Below, in pieces: positions 16,788 to 27,035 of a stretch of DNA of 64,000 nucleotides. Numbering within the stretch: position 1 is the first letter of the stretch; each line of letters opens with the position of its first letter. The notes beneath the pieces were generated by a model. That model searched no databases. It had not been told where the DNA came from and saw only the letters and a program-made list of their open reading frames with translations. The translations under genes were made by a program, and so were the position numbers. Source of the DNA: a bacterium (GTDB lineage Bacteria; UBP4; UBA4092; JAOAEQ01); the NCBI GenBank assembly GCA_026416715.1, contig JAOAEQ010000001.1, forward strand, positions 178,943 to 242,942. The letters run 5' to 3'.

Positions 16788-18218
16788 ATGGCAAAGTTAA
16801 GTGCGGAAACTAAAGTGGGGATATTAACGATTATCGCTGTTGGGATTCTTGTTATCGGGACATTGATGATTGGTAAATTTACCTGGTTTGGAAAAACCTA
16901 TACGATAAAATTATACTTCGATTTCGTTAGCGGGATTGAACGTGGTGCTCCAGTTCGACTTGGAGGAGTCAAAGTTGGTATCGTCAAAGATATCCGGATT
17001 GTTCCGGAACATAAACCTGCGATTGAAGTCGAACTCCGACTCGCAAAAACCGCTCAGATCCATCGTGATGCACGAGCGTTTATTGCCACAATGGGGCTGA
17101 TGGGTGAAAAATATGTTGAGATTTATGCCGGCTCACCGGGATCTCCACTTCTTGCCGACGGTGATAGCATTAATGGACAGAATCCGTTACAGATGGAAGA
17201 TATTTTAGCTGCAAGTAAACAAATTAGTGAAGATTTAGCGAAAACCATTCAAGCGATTTCTGAAGTGGTAACGAAAGAAGAAACCAAACATTCGATTACC
17301 AACTTTATAACTCGGCTCGATTCGATTTCCGCAAAAATCGATGGGATTCTCGCTCGTAGGCAGGGAGATTTAGAAACCTTCGCTACAAACCTCAAAACAT
17401 TGACTGAACAAATGAAACTGGTTGTTAGCGACGTTGATGCCATTATTAAGGAAAACCGAGCAGAAATCAAATCGACAGTAAGTGATTTTTCCGCAACTGC
17501 GGATACTATCCATAAGAACATTGACCGGATTATAGAAAATTTAGATAAAATCACGCAGCACATGAGTTCGCTCCTGGCGGAAAATCAACCGGAACTGAAT
17601 GCAACGATAAAAAATTTCCGGTCTGCTTCAGATGATTTTAAAAAGGCAATGGAAAAAATCAATGCGATGACAGAAAAAATCGAATCTGGTCAAGGTACTA
17701 TCGGGAAGCTCATTAATGACCCGAACCTTTACGAACATACTTCTTCTACGCTCGGGTCAGTTAAACAAGCAGCGGACGCCATAAAAGATGTCGCTGGGAA
17801 AACCGGTGATTTCTTTACCAACATTAATTTTGAATATGACCTGCGCTATTATGATAAGCTAGACCGATGGCGAAATGATATTGATATCCGATTTAATCCT
17901 AGTAAAGGAAAATATTATCTCGGCGGCGTCAGCGATATCGGACACGACCCGAAAGTGAATTTATTGTTTGCGAAATCATTAAATAACTGGGATGTTAAAC
18001 TCGGCGTATTGGAATCGGAAGCGGCAGTCGGACTAGATTATCGCGCTTTTAGCGATAATCTGAAACTTGGTTTCAAAACGGTTGGGGTAACTGAAGAAGA
18101 ACCGCGATTGGATTTCGATAGTGAATTACATCTTTTTTCATATTGGTATCTCGTGTTTGGTGCCCAGGACATAACGCGAGATGTAAAATCGAATGCTGGA
18201 GTAAAAATTAGGTACTAG
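16788..18218 (+). CDS. MCE/MlaD-family lipid-transport protein with C-terminal barrel-like domain
   Basis: A 476-residue envelope protein. It has one N-terminal membrane anchor (residues 9-30), then an MCE domain (YTIKLYFDFVSGIERGAPV, then GGVKVGIVKDI) of the MlaD type that forms hexameric lipid channels. A long helical region follows (about residues 145-330). The last 110 residues are rich in alternating aromatic and charged residues and end in Tyr (SNAGVKIRY), like a small outer-membrane-facing beta domain. The layout suggests a tunnel carrying phospholipid between membranes. The partner genes mlaE and mlaF are not adjacent. GGGAGGA precedes the ATG. Confidence 0.87.
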   Translation: MAKLSAETKVGILTIIAVGILVIGTLMIGKFTWFGKTYTIKLYFDFVSGIERGAPVRLGGVKVGIVKDIRIVPEHKPAIEVELRLAKTAQIHRDARAFIATMGLMGEKYVEIYAGSPGSPLLADGDSINGQNPLQMEDILAASKQISEDLAKTIQAISEVVTKEETKHSITNFITRLDSISAKIDGILARRQGDLETFATNLKTLTEQMKLVVSDVDAIIKENRAEIKSTVSDFSATADTIHKNIDRIIENLDKITQHMSSLLAENQPELNATIKNFRSASDDFKKAMEKINAMTEKIESGQGTIGKLINDPNLYEHTSSTLGSVKQAADAIKDVAGKTGDFFTNINFEYDLRYYDKLDRWRNDIDIRFNPSKGKYYLGGVSDIGHDPKVNLLFAKSLNNWDVKLGVLESEAAVGLDYRAFSDNLKLGFKTVGVTEEEPRLDFDSELHLFSYWYLVFGAQDITRDVKSNAGVKIRY

Positions 18219-18292
18219 ACGACTGCTGCATGGAGAAAGCTATCCAGTAATGGTGTATCAATGTTTTAGGTATGCTGGGGTTTGTAACAGGT

Positions 18293-19681
18293 ATGGGTAA
18301 GATACGAACCAAATTTGTCTGTCAGCAATGTGGCGGAGAAAGTTTAAAGTGGGTTGGAAAATGCCCGCATTGCGATGCCTGGAATTCGTTGGTTGAAGAA
18401 TTCGAACCGTTTTCTGTAAAAACTGAATCGCGGGTTAGCCAGCGTTTTGCTGAAATAGAAGCTGAACAGGTTCCGGTTCGGTTGAATGAGATTTTGCAGG
18501 AACCACAGGAGCGATTGGAGACTAACATTAATGAAGTTGACCGTGTTCTCGGCGGTGGGTTTGTATTGGGTTCATTAGTATTACTGGGCGGAGAACCCGG
18601 CATTGGAAAATCAACGCTATTACTGCAATGCGGAAATGCGATTGCTGAACGTTATGGAGTAGTACTTTATGTATCTGCAGAGGAGTCGGTTAACCAAATC
18701 AAGTTACGCGCTGACCGATTAGGCTCGATTTCATCAAATCTTGTCGTATTATCGCAGACAAATTTAGATAAAATTTGTTCTCAGATTCAGCAGATTAACC
18801 CGAAATTGGTTATTGTCGATTCAATTCAAACTATCTATAATTCTGAACTCGCTTCTGCTCCAGGAAGTGTTAGTCAAGTTCGGGAATGTGCAACGCAGTT
18901 GATGTATTTGGCAAAAGGAACAGGAATAGCTATTATTCTGGTCGGGCATGTGACAAAAGATGGTTCTCTTGCGGGACCAAGAACCCTTGAACATTTGGTA
19001 GATACAGTTCTATATCTTGAAGGTGAACGGTTCCATCGGCACCGGATACTTCGTTCAGTTAAAAACCGCTTCGGATCAACTAATGAACTCGGGATATTTG
19101 AAATGCGAGAGAAAGGATTGATTGAAGTAACCAATCCTTCGGAGATACTTTTGTCCGAACGACCAAAGCACGCTAGCGGTTCAGTTGTGGTTCCGAGTAT
19201 GGAAGGCACTCGCCCGATTCTGGTAGAGATTCAGGCGTTAACCAGTCCAGGATCGGGATTTGGTATTCCACGCCGGATGGCGACCGGAGTAGATGTACGC
19301 CGTGTTAGCCTTTTAATTGCAGTATTGGAAAAGCGGATAGGTTTAAATTTAGCCGGCAATGATGTTTTTGTTAACGTTGCTGGTGGGGTTAAGATTGAAG
19401 AACCGGCCGTAGATTTAGGAATCATTTTAGCATTAGCATCGAGTTTCCGTAACCGGCCAGTTTGCGCGAATTTAGTTGCGATCGGTGAAGTGGGGTTATC
19501 CGGTGAAGTGCGTTCAGTTAATTTTATTGATAAACGGATTCAAGAAGCTATCCATCTCGGGTTTACCGGAGCGGTTATGGCTCAAAGCAATCTTTCGGGG
19601 TTGAATTTAATATCCGAATTTACGGTGTATGGGGTTCAAACGGTTGCGGAAGCGTTAGAGGTTGCATTGATGCAGTCGTAA
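18293..19681 (+). CDS. radA: DNA repair protein RadA
   Basis: A 462-residue RadA, a RecA-related helicase that drives branch migration in recombinational repair. The N-terminal zinc finger (CQQCGG and CPHCDAW), the Walker A motif GGEPGIGKSTLLL near residue 95, the RadA-specific VKNRFGSTNE motif near residue 250 and the C-terminal Lon-like domain are all present. An ATG at 18272 is also in frame, but homologues begin close to GKIRTKFVCQ, so 18293 is preferred. It is followed within 45 bases by a yacL-like gene and then ispD-ispF, the order seen in Bacillus. Confidence 0.96.
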   Translation: MGKIRTKFVCQQCGGESLKWVGKCPHCDAWNSLVEEFEPFSVKTESRVSQRFAEIEAEQVPVRLNEILQEPQERLETNINEVDRVLGGGFVLGSLVLLGGEPGIGKSTLLLQCGNAIAERYGVVLYVSAEESVNQIKLRADRLGSISSNLVVLSQTNLDKICSQIQQINPKLVIVDSIQTIYNSELASAPGSVSQVRECATQLMYLAKGTGIAIILVGHVTKDGSLAGPRTLEHLVDTVLYLEGERFHRHRILRSVKNRFGSTNELGIFEMREKGLIEVTNPSEILLSERPKHASGSVVVPSMEGTRPILVEIQALTSPGSGFGIPRRMATGVDVRRVSLLIAVLEKRIGLNLAGNDVFVNVAGGVKIEEPAVDLGIILALASSFRNRPVCANLVAIGEVGLSGEVRSVNFIDKRIQEAIHLGFTGAVMAQSNLSGLNLISEFTVYGVQTVAEALEVALMQS

Positions 19682-19726
19682 GATATAACTTCTCTACGTT
19701 AAATCTTAAGAAAGGAGGTGATTGAG

Positions 19727-20725
19727 ATGTTCTTATGGGTTGTTCGAATATTATTTCTTGTAGGAAGTACAAGTGCAGTATTTTATCTTGTATATCAATA
19801 TTATCATAATTTATATTATGCTATTATCTCTACCGTAGGAGCAATAGGGTTCGTGGCGATTATTATCGGATTAGAATATTTATTACGCCGTGCGCGAATC
19901 AAACAGCTTACGGTAGGAGTATTCGGTTTATTAGCTGGGCTTATTTCCGCAAATTTATTAGCATACGCATTATCATCATTTATTACCGACCGATTTATAT
20001 CTCCATTACTTCAAATTTTATTAAATCTTGGGCTAGGTTATCTCGGGTTCGCCCTGGGAATTAAAAAAGCGGAACATATCAGCTGGGAAGATGCGGGTAT
20101 TGTGGTAACCCGACCGAGCGGGGAGCTAAATAAAAAAATTCTTGATACCAGCACGATTATTGATGGCCGAATTGCTGACATCGCGGCGACAAAGTTTATG
20201 GAAGGTAAATTTATCATTCCACGGTTCGTGTTAAAAGAACTCCAATATATCGCCGATTCTCCGGATCCGATGAAACGGAAACGTGGTCGGCGCGGGTTGG
20301 ATATCCTGAACCGTTTGCAGAAAGGCGATTTGCAAGTTGAAATTGTAGAACAGGATTTTCCGACCATCAACGAGGTTGACCATAAACTCGTCGAACTAGC
20401 TAAATCGATGCAAGCGAGTATCATAACGAATGATTATAATCTGAATAAAGTGGCTGAATTGCAAGGTATAACGGTATTGAATATCAATGAATTAGCGAAT
20501 GCGTTAAAGCCGGTTGTGCTCCCAGGTGAAGAATTGAAAGTATTTGTGCTTCGTGAAGGAAAAGAATATAATCAGGGGGTTGGATATCTAGACGACGGGA
20601 CGATGGTCGTAATAGATAGCGGAAAAGAGTATATCAATCAGAAAGTTGATGTTACCGTCACCAGCGTATTGCAAACCCCAGCAGGGAGAATGGTATTTGC
20701 GAAAATTGCCGGAGTTGCTGAATAA
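19727..20725 (+). CDS. PIN-TRAM domain membrane protein (YacL-like)
   Basis: A 332-residue protein with three or four N-terminal membrane segments (residues 1-105). A PIN-type nuclease domain follows (ILDTSTIIDGRIADI near residue 140 and ASIITNDYNLNKVAEL near 230, supplying the acidic residues). The protein ends in a TRAM RNA-binding domain (last 60 residues). The family includes Bacillus YacL, whose RNA target is not established. A very strong ribosome-binding site, AAAGGAGGTG (19711-19720), sets the ATG at 19727 as the start; an upstream GTG lies inside that site. Confidence 0.9.
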   Translation: MFLWVVRILFLVGSTSAVFYLVYQYYHNLYYAIISTVGAIGFVAIIIGLEYLLRRARIKQLTVGVFGLLAGLISANLLAYALSSFITDRFISPLLQILLNLGLGYLGFALGIKKAEHISWEDAGIVVTRPSGELNKKILDTSTIIDGRIADIAATKFMEGKFIIPRFVLKELQYIADSPDPMKRKRGRRGLDILNRLQKGDLQVEIVEQDFPTINEVDHKLVELAKSMQASIITNDYNLNKVAELQGITVLNINELANALKPVVLPGEELKVFVLREGKEYNQGVGYLDDGTMVVIDSGKEYINQKVDVTVTSVLQTPAGRMVFAKIAGVAE

Positions 20726-20743
20726 AAATTAGCTGGGGTAGCA

Positions 20744-20772
20744 GGCAGAAAGCAATGTATTAGGTTTCTGCC
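20744..20772. repeat. 8-bp inverted repeat before ispD
   Basis: GGCAGAAA (20744-20751) and TTTCTGCC (20765-20772) are perfect complements around a 13-base loop. A T-rich run follows 6 bases later (CTTTTGGTTTG). It may partly terminate transcription from the yacL-like gene. Confidence 0.45.
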
Positions 20773-20793
20773 ATCTGGCTTTTGGTTTGTATT

Positions 20794-21504
20794 ATGAAAA
20801 CAGCCGCAATAGTTGTTGCTGCGGGAGCGAGTACTCGGTTCGGGCGTAAAACCAAAAAACAGTTTTCGCTTCTTGCTGGGAAACCGCTTGTCGTGTACCC
20901 GTTAAGGGTACTTAATCACAGTCGGTATATTAATCGGATAATTTTAGTTGTACCTGCAGGGCAAATTAATCTAGTTGAACGTCAAATTCTGCAGAAAGAA
21001 CGGTTCGATAAAATAACTGATATTATTGCCGGCGGTGAAGAACGAACCGATTCGGTTTGGAATGCGCTCCGATTATTGCACGAATCACAACTCCCGAACC
21101 GCAACTTGGAATTGGTTCTCATTCACGATGGAGTTCGACCATTTATCACAGAAAAAATGATTCGCGATACCATTCAAATCGCTCGGCGGACTGGCGCCGC
21201 TTGTATTGCAACGAAAATAACTGATACGGTCAAATTAGCTGATGCGAACCTAATTATTCAGAAAACGATACCCCGAGATAACCTTTGGTGCGTTCAGACA
21301 CCGCAAGTATTTAAATTTACTCTCTTATTCGAAGCATATCAGGATGCGCGAAATAAAAATAGGAAATCTACTGACGATGCCGGGATATTAGAATATCGTG
21401 GTATTCCCGTAACTCTTGTTCCGGGTCCGGTAACCAATATAAAAATCACTACTCAGCAAGATATGGTTCTAGCAGAAACGATTTTGACAAGCAGGTGCCA
21501 TTGA
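20794..21504 (+). CDS. ispD: 2-C-methyl-D-erythritol 4-phosphate cytidylyltransferase
   Basis: A 236-residue IspD, the third enzyme of the MEP isoprenoid pathway, joining MEP to CTP. The CTP-binding glycine-rich start IVVAAGASTRFG with the downstream KKQF lysine, the HDGVRPF motif near residue 110 and VQTPQVFKF are all canonical. The ATG at 20794 is chosen because the upstream in-frame TTG has no support. It is followed 51 bases later by ispF, the usual pairing, although the CDP-ME kinase gene ispE is not in the window. Confidence 0.96.
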   Translation: MKTAAIVVAAGASTRFGRKTKKQFSLLAGKPLVVYPLRVLNHSRYINRIILVVPAGQINLVERQILQKERFDKITDIIAGGEERTDSVWNALRLLHESQLPNRNLELVLIHDGVRPFITEKMIRDTIQIARRTGAACIATKITDTVKLADANLIIQKTIPRDNLWCVQTPQVFKFTLLFEAYQDARNKNRKSTDDAGILEYRGIPVTLVPGPVTNIKITTQQDMVLAETILTSRCH

Positions 21505-21555
21505 TAAACCTAAAGGTAACCATTTAGATATCAGAAAATTTGAGCTTTATATATT

Positions 21556-22083
21556 ATGAATTTTCGAATCGGTTATGGGTTTGATATACACCCGCTGGTT
21601 TCAGGGCGAGATTTATTTCTTGGTGGAATAAAAATCCCGTTCCATAAAGGACTCGATGGTGATTCTGACGCTGATGTCGTGATTCATGCTATAATAGATT
21701 CTATTCTGGGCGGATTAGGTGCCGGCGATATCGGCCGGATATTCGGTGTCGGAAAGCCAGAATTGATGGGGATATCGAGTCTGAAATTGTTAGAACGGGT
21801 TGTCCATCAACTCGAGCAATCGGAATATACAATTGGCAATATTGATGTAACGATTATCGCGGAAGAACCGAAATTAAGCGAATATATCGCAGCAATGCAA
21901 ATGCAGTTACGGCAAGTACTACATCTATCTGACCCAACTGCAATCAATATTAAGGCAACCACCGCAAAAAAAATCGGACCGCTTGGTGCGGGTGAAGGAA
22001 TTGCTGCTATTGCCGTAGTGCTATTAGAAAAAAGATGTCAGAAGTTAGAAGTCAGACATTACGAAAAAACAAATGAAAACTGA
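21556..22083 (+). CDS. ispF: 2-C-methyl-D-erythritol 2,4-cyclodiphosphate synthase
   Basis: A 175-residue IspF that cyclises CDP-ME-2-phosphate to MEcPP. Zinc ligands GFDIHPL and HAIID, the DSDADV loop and the C-terminal ATTAKKIGPLGAGEGIAA are typical. Two oddities stand out. The usual DIGxxFPDTDP substrate loop reads DIGRIFGVGKPELMG, so the Asp contacting substrate appears replaced. The C-terminal tail after LLEKR (about 17 residues) is encoded by an inverted repeat that doubles as a probable terminator. Homologues usually end near that point, so the tail is likely non-functional. Confidence 0.93.
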   Translation: MNFRIGYGFDIHPLVSGRDLFLGGIKIPFHKGLDGDSDADVVIHAIIDSILGGLGAGDIGRIFGVGKPELMGISSLKLLERVVHQLEQSEYTIGNIDVTIIAEEPKLSEYIAAMQMQLRQVLHLSDPTAINIKATTAKKIGPLGAGEGIAAIAVVLLEKRCQKLEVRHYEKTNEN

Positions 22084-22105
22084 GTTCTAACCTCTGACCT
22101 TTTTA
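22037..22105 (+). terminator. Intrinsic terminator-like inverted repeat overlapping the ispF 3' end
   Basis: The arms GTCAGAAGTTAGAAGTCAG (22037-22055) and CTGAGTTCTAACCTCTGAC (22080-22098) pair at 17 of 19 positions and are followed by CTTTTT. The left arm is inside the ispF reading frame. galT follows at once with its own AAGGAG site. Confidence 0.6.
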
Positions 22106-22116
22106 AGGAGCATCTT

Positions 22117-23121
22117 ATGCCAGAACTAAGAAAAGACCCGGTTATAGGTCGGTGGGTTATTATCGCATCTGAACGCGGGAAACGGCCATCAGATTTTGGC
22201 GCTGAACCGGATAAAAAGCAAGCTGAATTCTGTCCGTTTTGCTATGGAAATGAAGATAAAACGCCGCCTGAAGTATTAGCGTATCGCGAGCCAGGAACAC
22301 AAAAAAACGGTCCCGGATGGTGGGTGCGGGTTGTTCCGAATAAATTTCCGGCGTTGAAAATTGAAGGAGATTTAAATCGTGAAGGTGAAGGAATGTACGA
22401 TAAAATGAACGGTATTGGGGCACATGAAGTGGTAATTGAATCGCCGGACCATTTTGCAAGTTTCGCTACATTAGACGAAAAATATATCCAAGAAGTCATC
22501 TGGGCATTTCGGGATCGATACATTGATTTAGCGAAAGATACGCGATTTAAGTATATTATTATTTTTAAAAATCATGGGAGCGCTGCCGGCGCATCGCTTG
22601 AACACACCCATAGCCAGATTATTGCTACCCCGATTGTGCCGAAACGTGCCCGCGAAGAACTCAATGGTGCACGAGAGTATTATGAGTATAAAGAACGGTG
22701 CGTGTTCTGTGATATTGTTCGGCAGGAACTGTCTTCAGGGATACGAATGGTTCTTGAGAACCAAGATTTTATTGCGTTTTGTCCGTTTGCAAGTCGGTTT
22801 CCGTTTGAGGTCTGGATCCTACCGAAAAAACATTGGGCGAATATTGAGCATTTAAAAAAGGGGGAGGTAACCGAACTGGCAGCAATCTTGAAAGGGGTAT
22901 TAGGTAAACTGCGTAATGCGCTAAATGACCCGCCATATAATTTTATGATTCATTGCGCTCCATTAAGTGAACCGGAACTGCCTTTTTATCATTGGCATAT
23001 TGAAATTATGCCTAAATTAACGAAAGTTGCCGGATTCGAATGGGGAACCGGATTTTATATCAATCCAACGCCACCAGAAGAAGCAGCTAAATATCTTCGG
23101 GAAACTGAAATCGAAGGATGA
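22117..23121 (+). CDS. galT: Galactose-1-phosphate uridylyltransferase
   Basis: A 334-residue HIT-superfamily enzyme exchanging UMP between UDP-glucose and galactose 1-phosphate in the Leloir pathway. Zinc-type cysteines CPFCYGN appear near residue 39. The catalytic His motif is seen as HTHSQII near residue 167, in place of the more common HPHxQ, and a second histidine block FYHWHIEI near residue 292 is conserved. The type resembles GalT of thermophiles and uncultured phyla. galK and galE are absent here. AAGGAG precedes the ATG. Confidence 0.9.
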   Translation: MPELRKDPVIGRWVIIASERGKRPSDFGAEPDKKQAEFCPFCYGNEDKTPPEVLAYREPGTQKNGPGWWVRVVPNKFPALKIEGDLNREGEGMYDKMNGIGAHEVVIESPDHFASFATLDEKYIQEVIWAFRDRYIDLAKDTRFKYIIIFKNHGSAAGASLEHTHSQIIATPIVPKRAREELNGAREYYEYKERCVFCDIVRQELSSGIRMVLENQDFIAFCPFASRFPFEVWILPKKHWANIEHLKKGEVTELAAILKGVLGKLRNALNDPPYNFMIHCAPLSEPELPFYHWHIEIMPKLTKVAGFEWGTGFYINPTPPEEAAKYLRETEIEG

Positions 23122-23134
23122 TAAAAATATGAGA

Positions 23135-23182
23135 GGAGAATGAAAGAAAAATGTCGTGGGTTCACCGGTTCTTCCATTCTCC
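23135..23182. repeat. Inverted repeat between convergent galT and the LeuB-like gene
   Basis: GGAGAATGAAAGAA (23135-23148) pairs with TTCTTCCATTCTCC (23169-23182) at 13 of 14 positions. Between two convergent genes it could act as a bidirectional terminator. Confidence 0.5.
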
Positions 23183-23269
23183 GATACATTGGAAAATATT
23201 TTTTAGTATCCTTAAAGATATATTCTCTGTGGACTAAGCGTATTCTGAGGTTAAATTTTGTTTCGTTTT

Positions 23270-24325
23270 TTATTGAGTTGCAAATTGTGCAACCATATCT
23301 CCAATTTGAGATGTTCCCGGGTCGCTACTTGCCGATAACGTCTTAATATATCCTTCTGTCATAATTTTAATAATCGCCTGTTCAATACGTTTCGCTGCAT
23401 TCAATTCTCCAAGATGCTCCAACATCATTCCACCAGCGGCAATAGCAGCTAATGGATTAATCATATTCTTGCCAGTATATTTCGGAGCAGAACCGTGAAT
23501 TGGTTCAAACATTGATACCCCTTGCGGATTCAAATTTCCTGATGCCGCAATGCCCATACCTCCTTGAATCATCGCACCTAAATCGGTAATAATATCACCA
23601 AACATATTCGGGGTAACAATAACATCAAACCATTCCGGATTCTTAACAAACCACATGGTGATCGCATCGACATGGGCATGATCCTGTTTTATATCCGGAT
23701 ATTCCGCACCAACCTCTTTAAATACCCGCTGCCATAAATCGTGACCATAGGTCAATACATTCGATTTGTCGCATAACGTTAATTTCTTCATCTTGTTACG
23801 TTTTCTGGTCAATTCGAATGCGTATCGAACACAGCGTTCTACTCCTTTTCGGGTATTCACATCTTCCTGAATAGCGATTTCATCCGGTGTCCCCTTTTTA
23901 AACACACCGCCCATGCCAACATACGCTCCCTCAGTGTTTTCACGAACCACGACAAAATCTATATCCGCAGGAGTTTTATCTTTTAACGGGCAGAACTGTT
24001 CCGCATATAACTTAATTGGTCGTAGATTGATATACTGGTCGAGTTTAAATCGTAACGTTAATAATATCCCGCGTTCTAAAATTCCGGTCGGTACTCCCGG
24101 ATGGCCGATGGCTCCGAGATAAATTGCATCTGCTTGTTTAAATTCTTCAATAGCGGAATCCGGTAATAACTCGCCAGTTTTTAAATAATGGTCTCCGCCA
24201 AACGGATAATGGATTATTTCATAACTGAACCGTTCAATTTTTGATACCGCATTTAATACCTTCAACCCTTCATTAATAATTTCCGGGCCCACCCCATCAC
24301 CTGGGATAACAGCTATTTTATACAT
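23270..24325 (-). CDS. Isopropylmalate dehydrogenase-family enzyme (LeuB-like)
   Basis: A 351-residue beta-decarboxylating dehydrogenase. The N-terminus [13 protein letters not shown], the substrate-loop [26 protein letters not shown], the [11 protein letters not shown] motif and the metal site [12 protein letters not shown] are typical of isopropylmalate, tartrate/malate and homoisocitrate dehydrogenases. The [13 protein letters not shown] sequence fits both the LeuB and TtuC/DmlA subgroups, so leucine biosynthesis is likely but not certain. No leuA, leuC or leuD is in the window. GGGGG lies about 10 bases before the ATG. Confidence 0.82.
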   Translation of the reverse strand: MYKIAVIPGDGVGPEIINEGLKVLNAVSKIERFSYEIIHYPFGGDHYLKTGELLPDSAIEEFKQADAIYLGAIGHPGVPTGILERGILLTLRFKLDQYINLRPIKLYAEQFCPLKDKTPADIDFVVVRENTEGAYVGMGGVFKKGTPDEIAIQEDVNTRKGVERCVRYAFELTRKRNKMKKLTLCDKSNVLTYGHDLWQRVFKEVGAEYPDIKQDHAHVDAITMWFVKNPEWFDVIVTPNMFGDIITDLGAMIQGGMGIAASGNLNPQGVSMFEPIHGSAPKYTGKNMINPLAAIAAGGMMLEHLGELNAAKRIEQAIIKIMTEGYIKTLSASSDPGTSQIGDMVAQFATQ

Positions 24326-24479
24326 TCTCTAACTACCCCCTCTTTAAATTTAATAATAATTTGAAATAAGCTAAATTCTCAATAAATATTCTATTAGATT
24401 TAGATTGAAACCAACTTCAACTTTGTTTTAGATATTTTTGTAACCTAACCTTCGGATTTCGTACCTGTTTTTATTTTAG

Positions 24480-25850
24480 TTATACTTCAACCAGTGAAAA
24501 GGTTAACTCTGCTTCCGCAACAATTTTATCTTCAACGAACGCATAGGTTTGCACTTTCCCGGTTCGTTCTTTGAGCCGTTTCACTTCAACTTCAAACCGC
24601 AACTGGTCGCCTGGAACAACGGTTTTACGAAACTTCGCATTATCAATACCAAGAATGTAAGCCAGTTTTCCCTCATTGTTGGATTTACTTAACATCAAAA
24701 CACCAGCAACCTGCGCCATTGCTTCGATAAGCAGAACGCCTGGCATAACCGGATGTCCAGGGAAATGACCGACAAAAAAATGTTCATTGGCGGTAACATT
24801 CTTAATCCCAACCGCACGTTTATCTTCTTCTAATTCGAGGATTCGGTCGACCAATAGGAATGGATATCGATGCGGAAGAATTTGTTGGATGCGCGAAATA
24901 TCGAGCGGCGCAACTACCGGTCGCGAAATTGGTGTCGGTTTGATGGTAATTCCTGCGGCTTGCCGTTTTGCCAGCTGACGAAGTCGTTGAACCAGTTTAA
25001 CGTTAGACGCATGTCCGGATTTAACGACTATAACATGCCCCTTAATTGGCTGACCTAATAAATAGAGGTCGCCAATTAAATCCAATATTTTATGGCGCAC
25101 AAATTCGTTTTCGAACCTTAATGAATCATTTAAAATCGTATCCTCACCGATAACAACTGCATTATTCAGGTTGCCTCCTTTAATCAATCCTTGCTGGCGT
25201 AAGGCTTCTACTTCATGCAGAAAACAAAATGTTCTCGCGGGAGCAATTTCAGTGGTGAATATCCCATTGTTAATAACAAAAGAAGCAAATTGTGATTTTA
25301 GGAGCGGATGTTGATATGATACCGTATAGGTTATTTTCAATTCGTCTGCCGGTAGCATAACGAGATAAACATCGTCGGAAAAGGTTAACCATAGTGGTTC
25401 TTTGAGTTGGAAATAACGTTTCGGTGCAGATTGTTCAACAATTCCAACTTCGAGTAATTTCTCTACAAACGGAATAGAACTTCCATCTCCGACCGGGGGC
25501 TCGTTTGCATTTACTTCAATCCGGAGATTATCTATACTTAACCCAGCTACCGCAGCTAAAATATGTTCTACTGTATGAACCTTAACCGAATCAGTTCCTA
25601 ATGTGGTTCCCCGGGTAATATCAATGACATGGTCAATATCACAGGGGATTTCTGGCGCATGGTCTAAATCGGTTCTTACAAACCGTACCCCATAATTTTC
25701 CGGTGCCGGATGAAAGGTTACGGTCGTTTCGTTCCCCGTATGCAATCCGATACCGGAATATACCACGGATTGTCTAATTGTCCGTTGTTTTTCCATTGTG
25801 AATATTTCAGCCCCAGAGACATCAGGATCGCTGAAAAAGAAACTCTTCAT
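24480..25850 (-). CDS. lpxC-fabZ: Bifunctional LpxC deacetylase / FabZ dehydratase
   Basis: A 456-residue fusion. Residues 20-300 form LpxC, the committed zinc deacetylase of lipid A synthesis; ligands are visible in [10 protein letters not shown] and [14 protein letters not shown]. The last 140 residues form FabZ, the hydroxyacyl-ACP dehydratase, with [27 protein letters not shown] and LLIEAMAQ carrying its catalytic His and Glu. Such fusions are known from Bacteroidetes, Planctomycetes and relatives. The start at 25850 overlaps the lpxD stop codon as ATGA, implying coupled translation; homology alone would favour the internal ATG at 25796 (MEKQRTIRQ). Confidence 0.95.
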   Translation of the reverse strand: MKSFFFSDPDVSGAEIFTMEKQRTIRQSVVYSGIGLHTGNETTVTFHPAPENYGVRFVRTDLDHAPEIPCDIDHVIDITRGTTLGTDSVKVHTVEHILAAVAGLSIDNLRIEVNANEPPVGDGSSIPFVEKLLEVGIVEQSAPKRYFQLKEPLWLTFSDDVYLVMLPADELKITYTVSYQHPLLKSQFASFVINNGIFTTEIAPARTFCFLHEVEALRQQGLIKGGNLNNAVVIGEDTILNDSLRFENEFVRHKILDLIGDLYLLGQPIKGHVIVVKSGHASNVKLVQRLRQLAKRQAAGITIKPTPISRPVVAPLDISRIQQILPHRYPFLLVDRILELEEDKRAVGIKNVTANEHFFVGHFPGHPVMPGVLLIEAMAQVAGVLMLSKSNNEGKLAYILGIDNAKFRKTVVPGDQLRFEVEVKRLKERTGKVQTYAFVEDKIVAEAELTFSLVEV

Positions 25851-26914
25851 TGTTTCTTTTTTCGTTGCGATTTTGCGCCCTGATGGCTAAGTTTCTGCTC
25901 CAATTCTTCAATTCTTTGTTCCAAAATTTTGATTTTTTCAACTAATTTTGGTAGTCGCTGGACATGCGCTTGAATTCGTTGTTCCTGCCGATGTAACCGT
26001 GCAGGAAATCCTGAAACACAAACGTTCGGCGGGATACTTTTCGTCACCCCGCTTTTTGCCGCGACCGTAGTTCCGGAACCGATTTTCAAATGCCCAGCAA
26101 TACCAGCTTGTCCGGCAAGAGTTACCCGGTCACCGATTTCTACACTACCGGAAATACCTACTTGAGCAACAATTATAGCATGTTCGCCGATCACTACATT
26201 ATGCGCAATATGCACGAGATTATCTATTTTCGTTCCTTTTTTTATCCAGGTTCTCCCTAACGCAGCACGGTCTATCGTAACGTTTGCACCTATTTCCACG
26301 TCATCTTCGATCAACACGGTTCCTAACTGCGGCATTTTATATTGCATCCCATTAGTCTCGGTATAGCCAAATCCATCACAGCCTATTACTGTTCCGCTAT
26401 GGATCGTCACGCGATTACCAATACTAACCTTTTCCCAGATAGTTACATTCGGATATATTCTGGTTTGTGAACCGAGTTTGCTGCCTCTACCTATGTAAGT
26501 CCCGGCATAGATGATACTATGGTCACCAATCTGAACCCCTTCTTCAATCACGACATTCGGTCCGATATAAACATCGGTACCAAGTTCGACATTATGCGCG
26601 AGCACCGCCGTTGCATCTATTCCTGGAACTATAGGGGGCGAAGGTGGTGCAAATAATTCCATTGCTTTAATAAACGCTAATTTCGGCTGTGCACTACGAA
26701 TTATCGGTCGAAATTTTAACTCCGCATTCTCCGGAACTATCAAAGCTGACGCCCGCGTATGTTCTACATCAGCAAAATATTTTGCGTTCGCGATAAAACT
26801 AAGCTGACCCGGTCCAGCTTCTCGAATTCCCGCTACACTATCAATAAGTGTGTCACCATCTCCTTCAAATGTTGCACCTAATTGTTTTGCTATTTCCCGA
26901 ACGGTTTTTTGCAT
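25847..26914 (-). CDS. lpxD: UDP-3-O-acylglucosamine N-acyltransferase
   Basis: A 355-residue LpxD that adds the second acyl chain to lipid A precursors. The N-terminal uridine-binding domain ([19 protein letters not shown]) is followed by hexapeptide repeats of a left-handed beta-helix (such as [15 protein letters not shown]). The catalytic histidine segment is [15 protein letters not shown] near residue 235. The C-terminal 45 residues form a charged coiled coil ([16 protein letters not shown]). It lies between skp and lpxC-fabZ in an envelope operon headed by clpC and bamA. Confidence 0.96.
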   Translation of the reverse strand: MQKTVREIAKQLGATFEGDGDTLIDSVAGIREAGPGQLSFIANAKYFADVEHTRASALIVPENAELKFRPIIRSAQPKLAFIKAMELFAPPSPPIVPGIDATAVLAHNVELGTDVYIGPNVVIEEGVQIGDHSIIYAGTYIGRGSKLGSQTRIYPNVTIWEKVSIGNRVTIHSGTVIGCDGFGYTETNGMQYKMPQLGTVLIEDDVEIGANVTIDRAALGRTWIKKGTKIDNLVHIAHNVVIGEHAIIVAQVGISGSVEIGDRVTLAGQAGIAGHLKIGSGTTVAAKSGVTKSIPPNVCVSGFPARLHRQEQRIQAHVQRLPKLVEKIKILEQRIEELEQKLSHQGAKSQRKKKQ

Positions 26915-27035
26915 AAGTGTATTGTACCACTTTTCTCCTGTTTATTACAACGGAGACATATAACCAAAGTTATCTGCAATATTGATATCGTCTCGCTTTT
27001 GCTAAGAACAATTCAATTGCCAACATCAATGCTGC

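Noticed and set aside
23270..24325. Firm assignment as leuB
   Set aside because: The [13 protein letters not shown] loop also fits tartrate/malate dehydrogenases and no leucine genes are adjacent, so only the family is stated.
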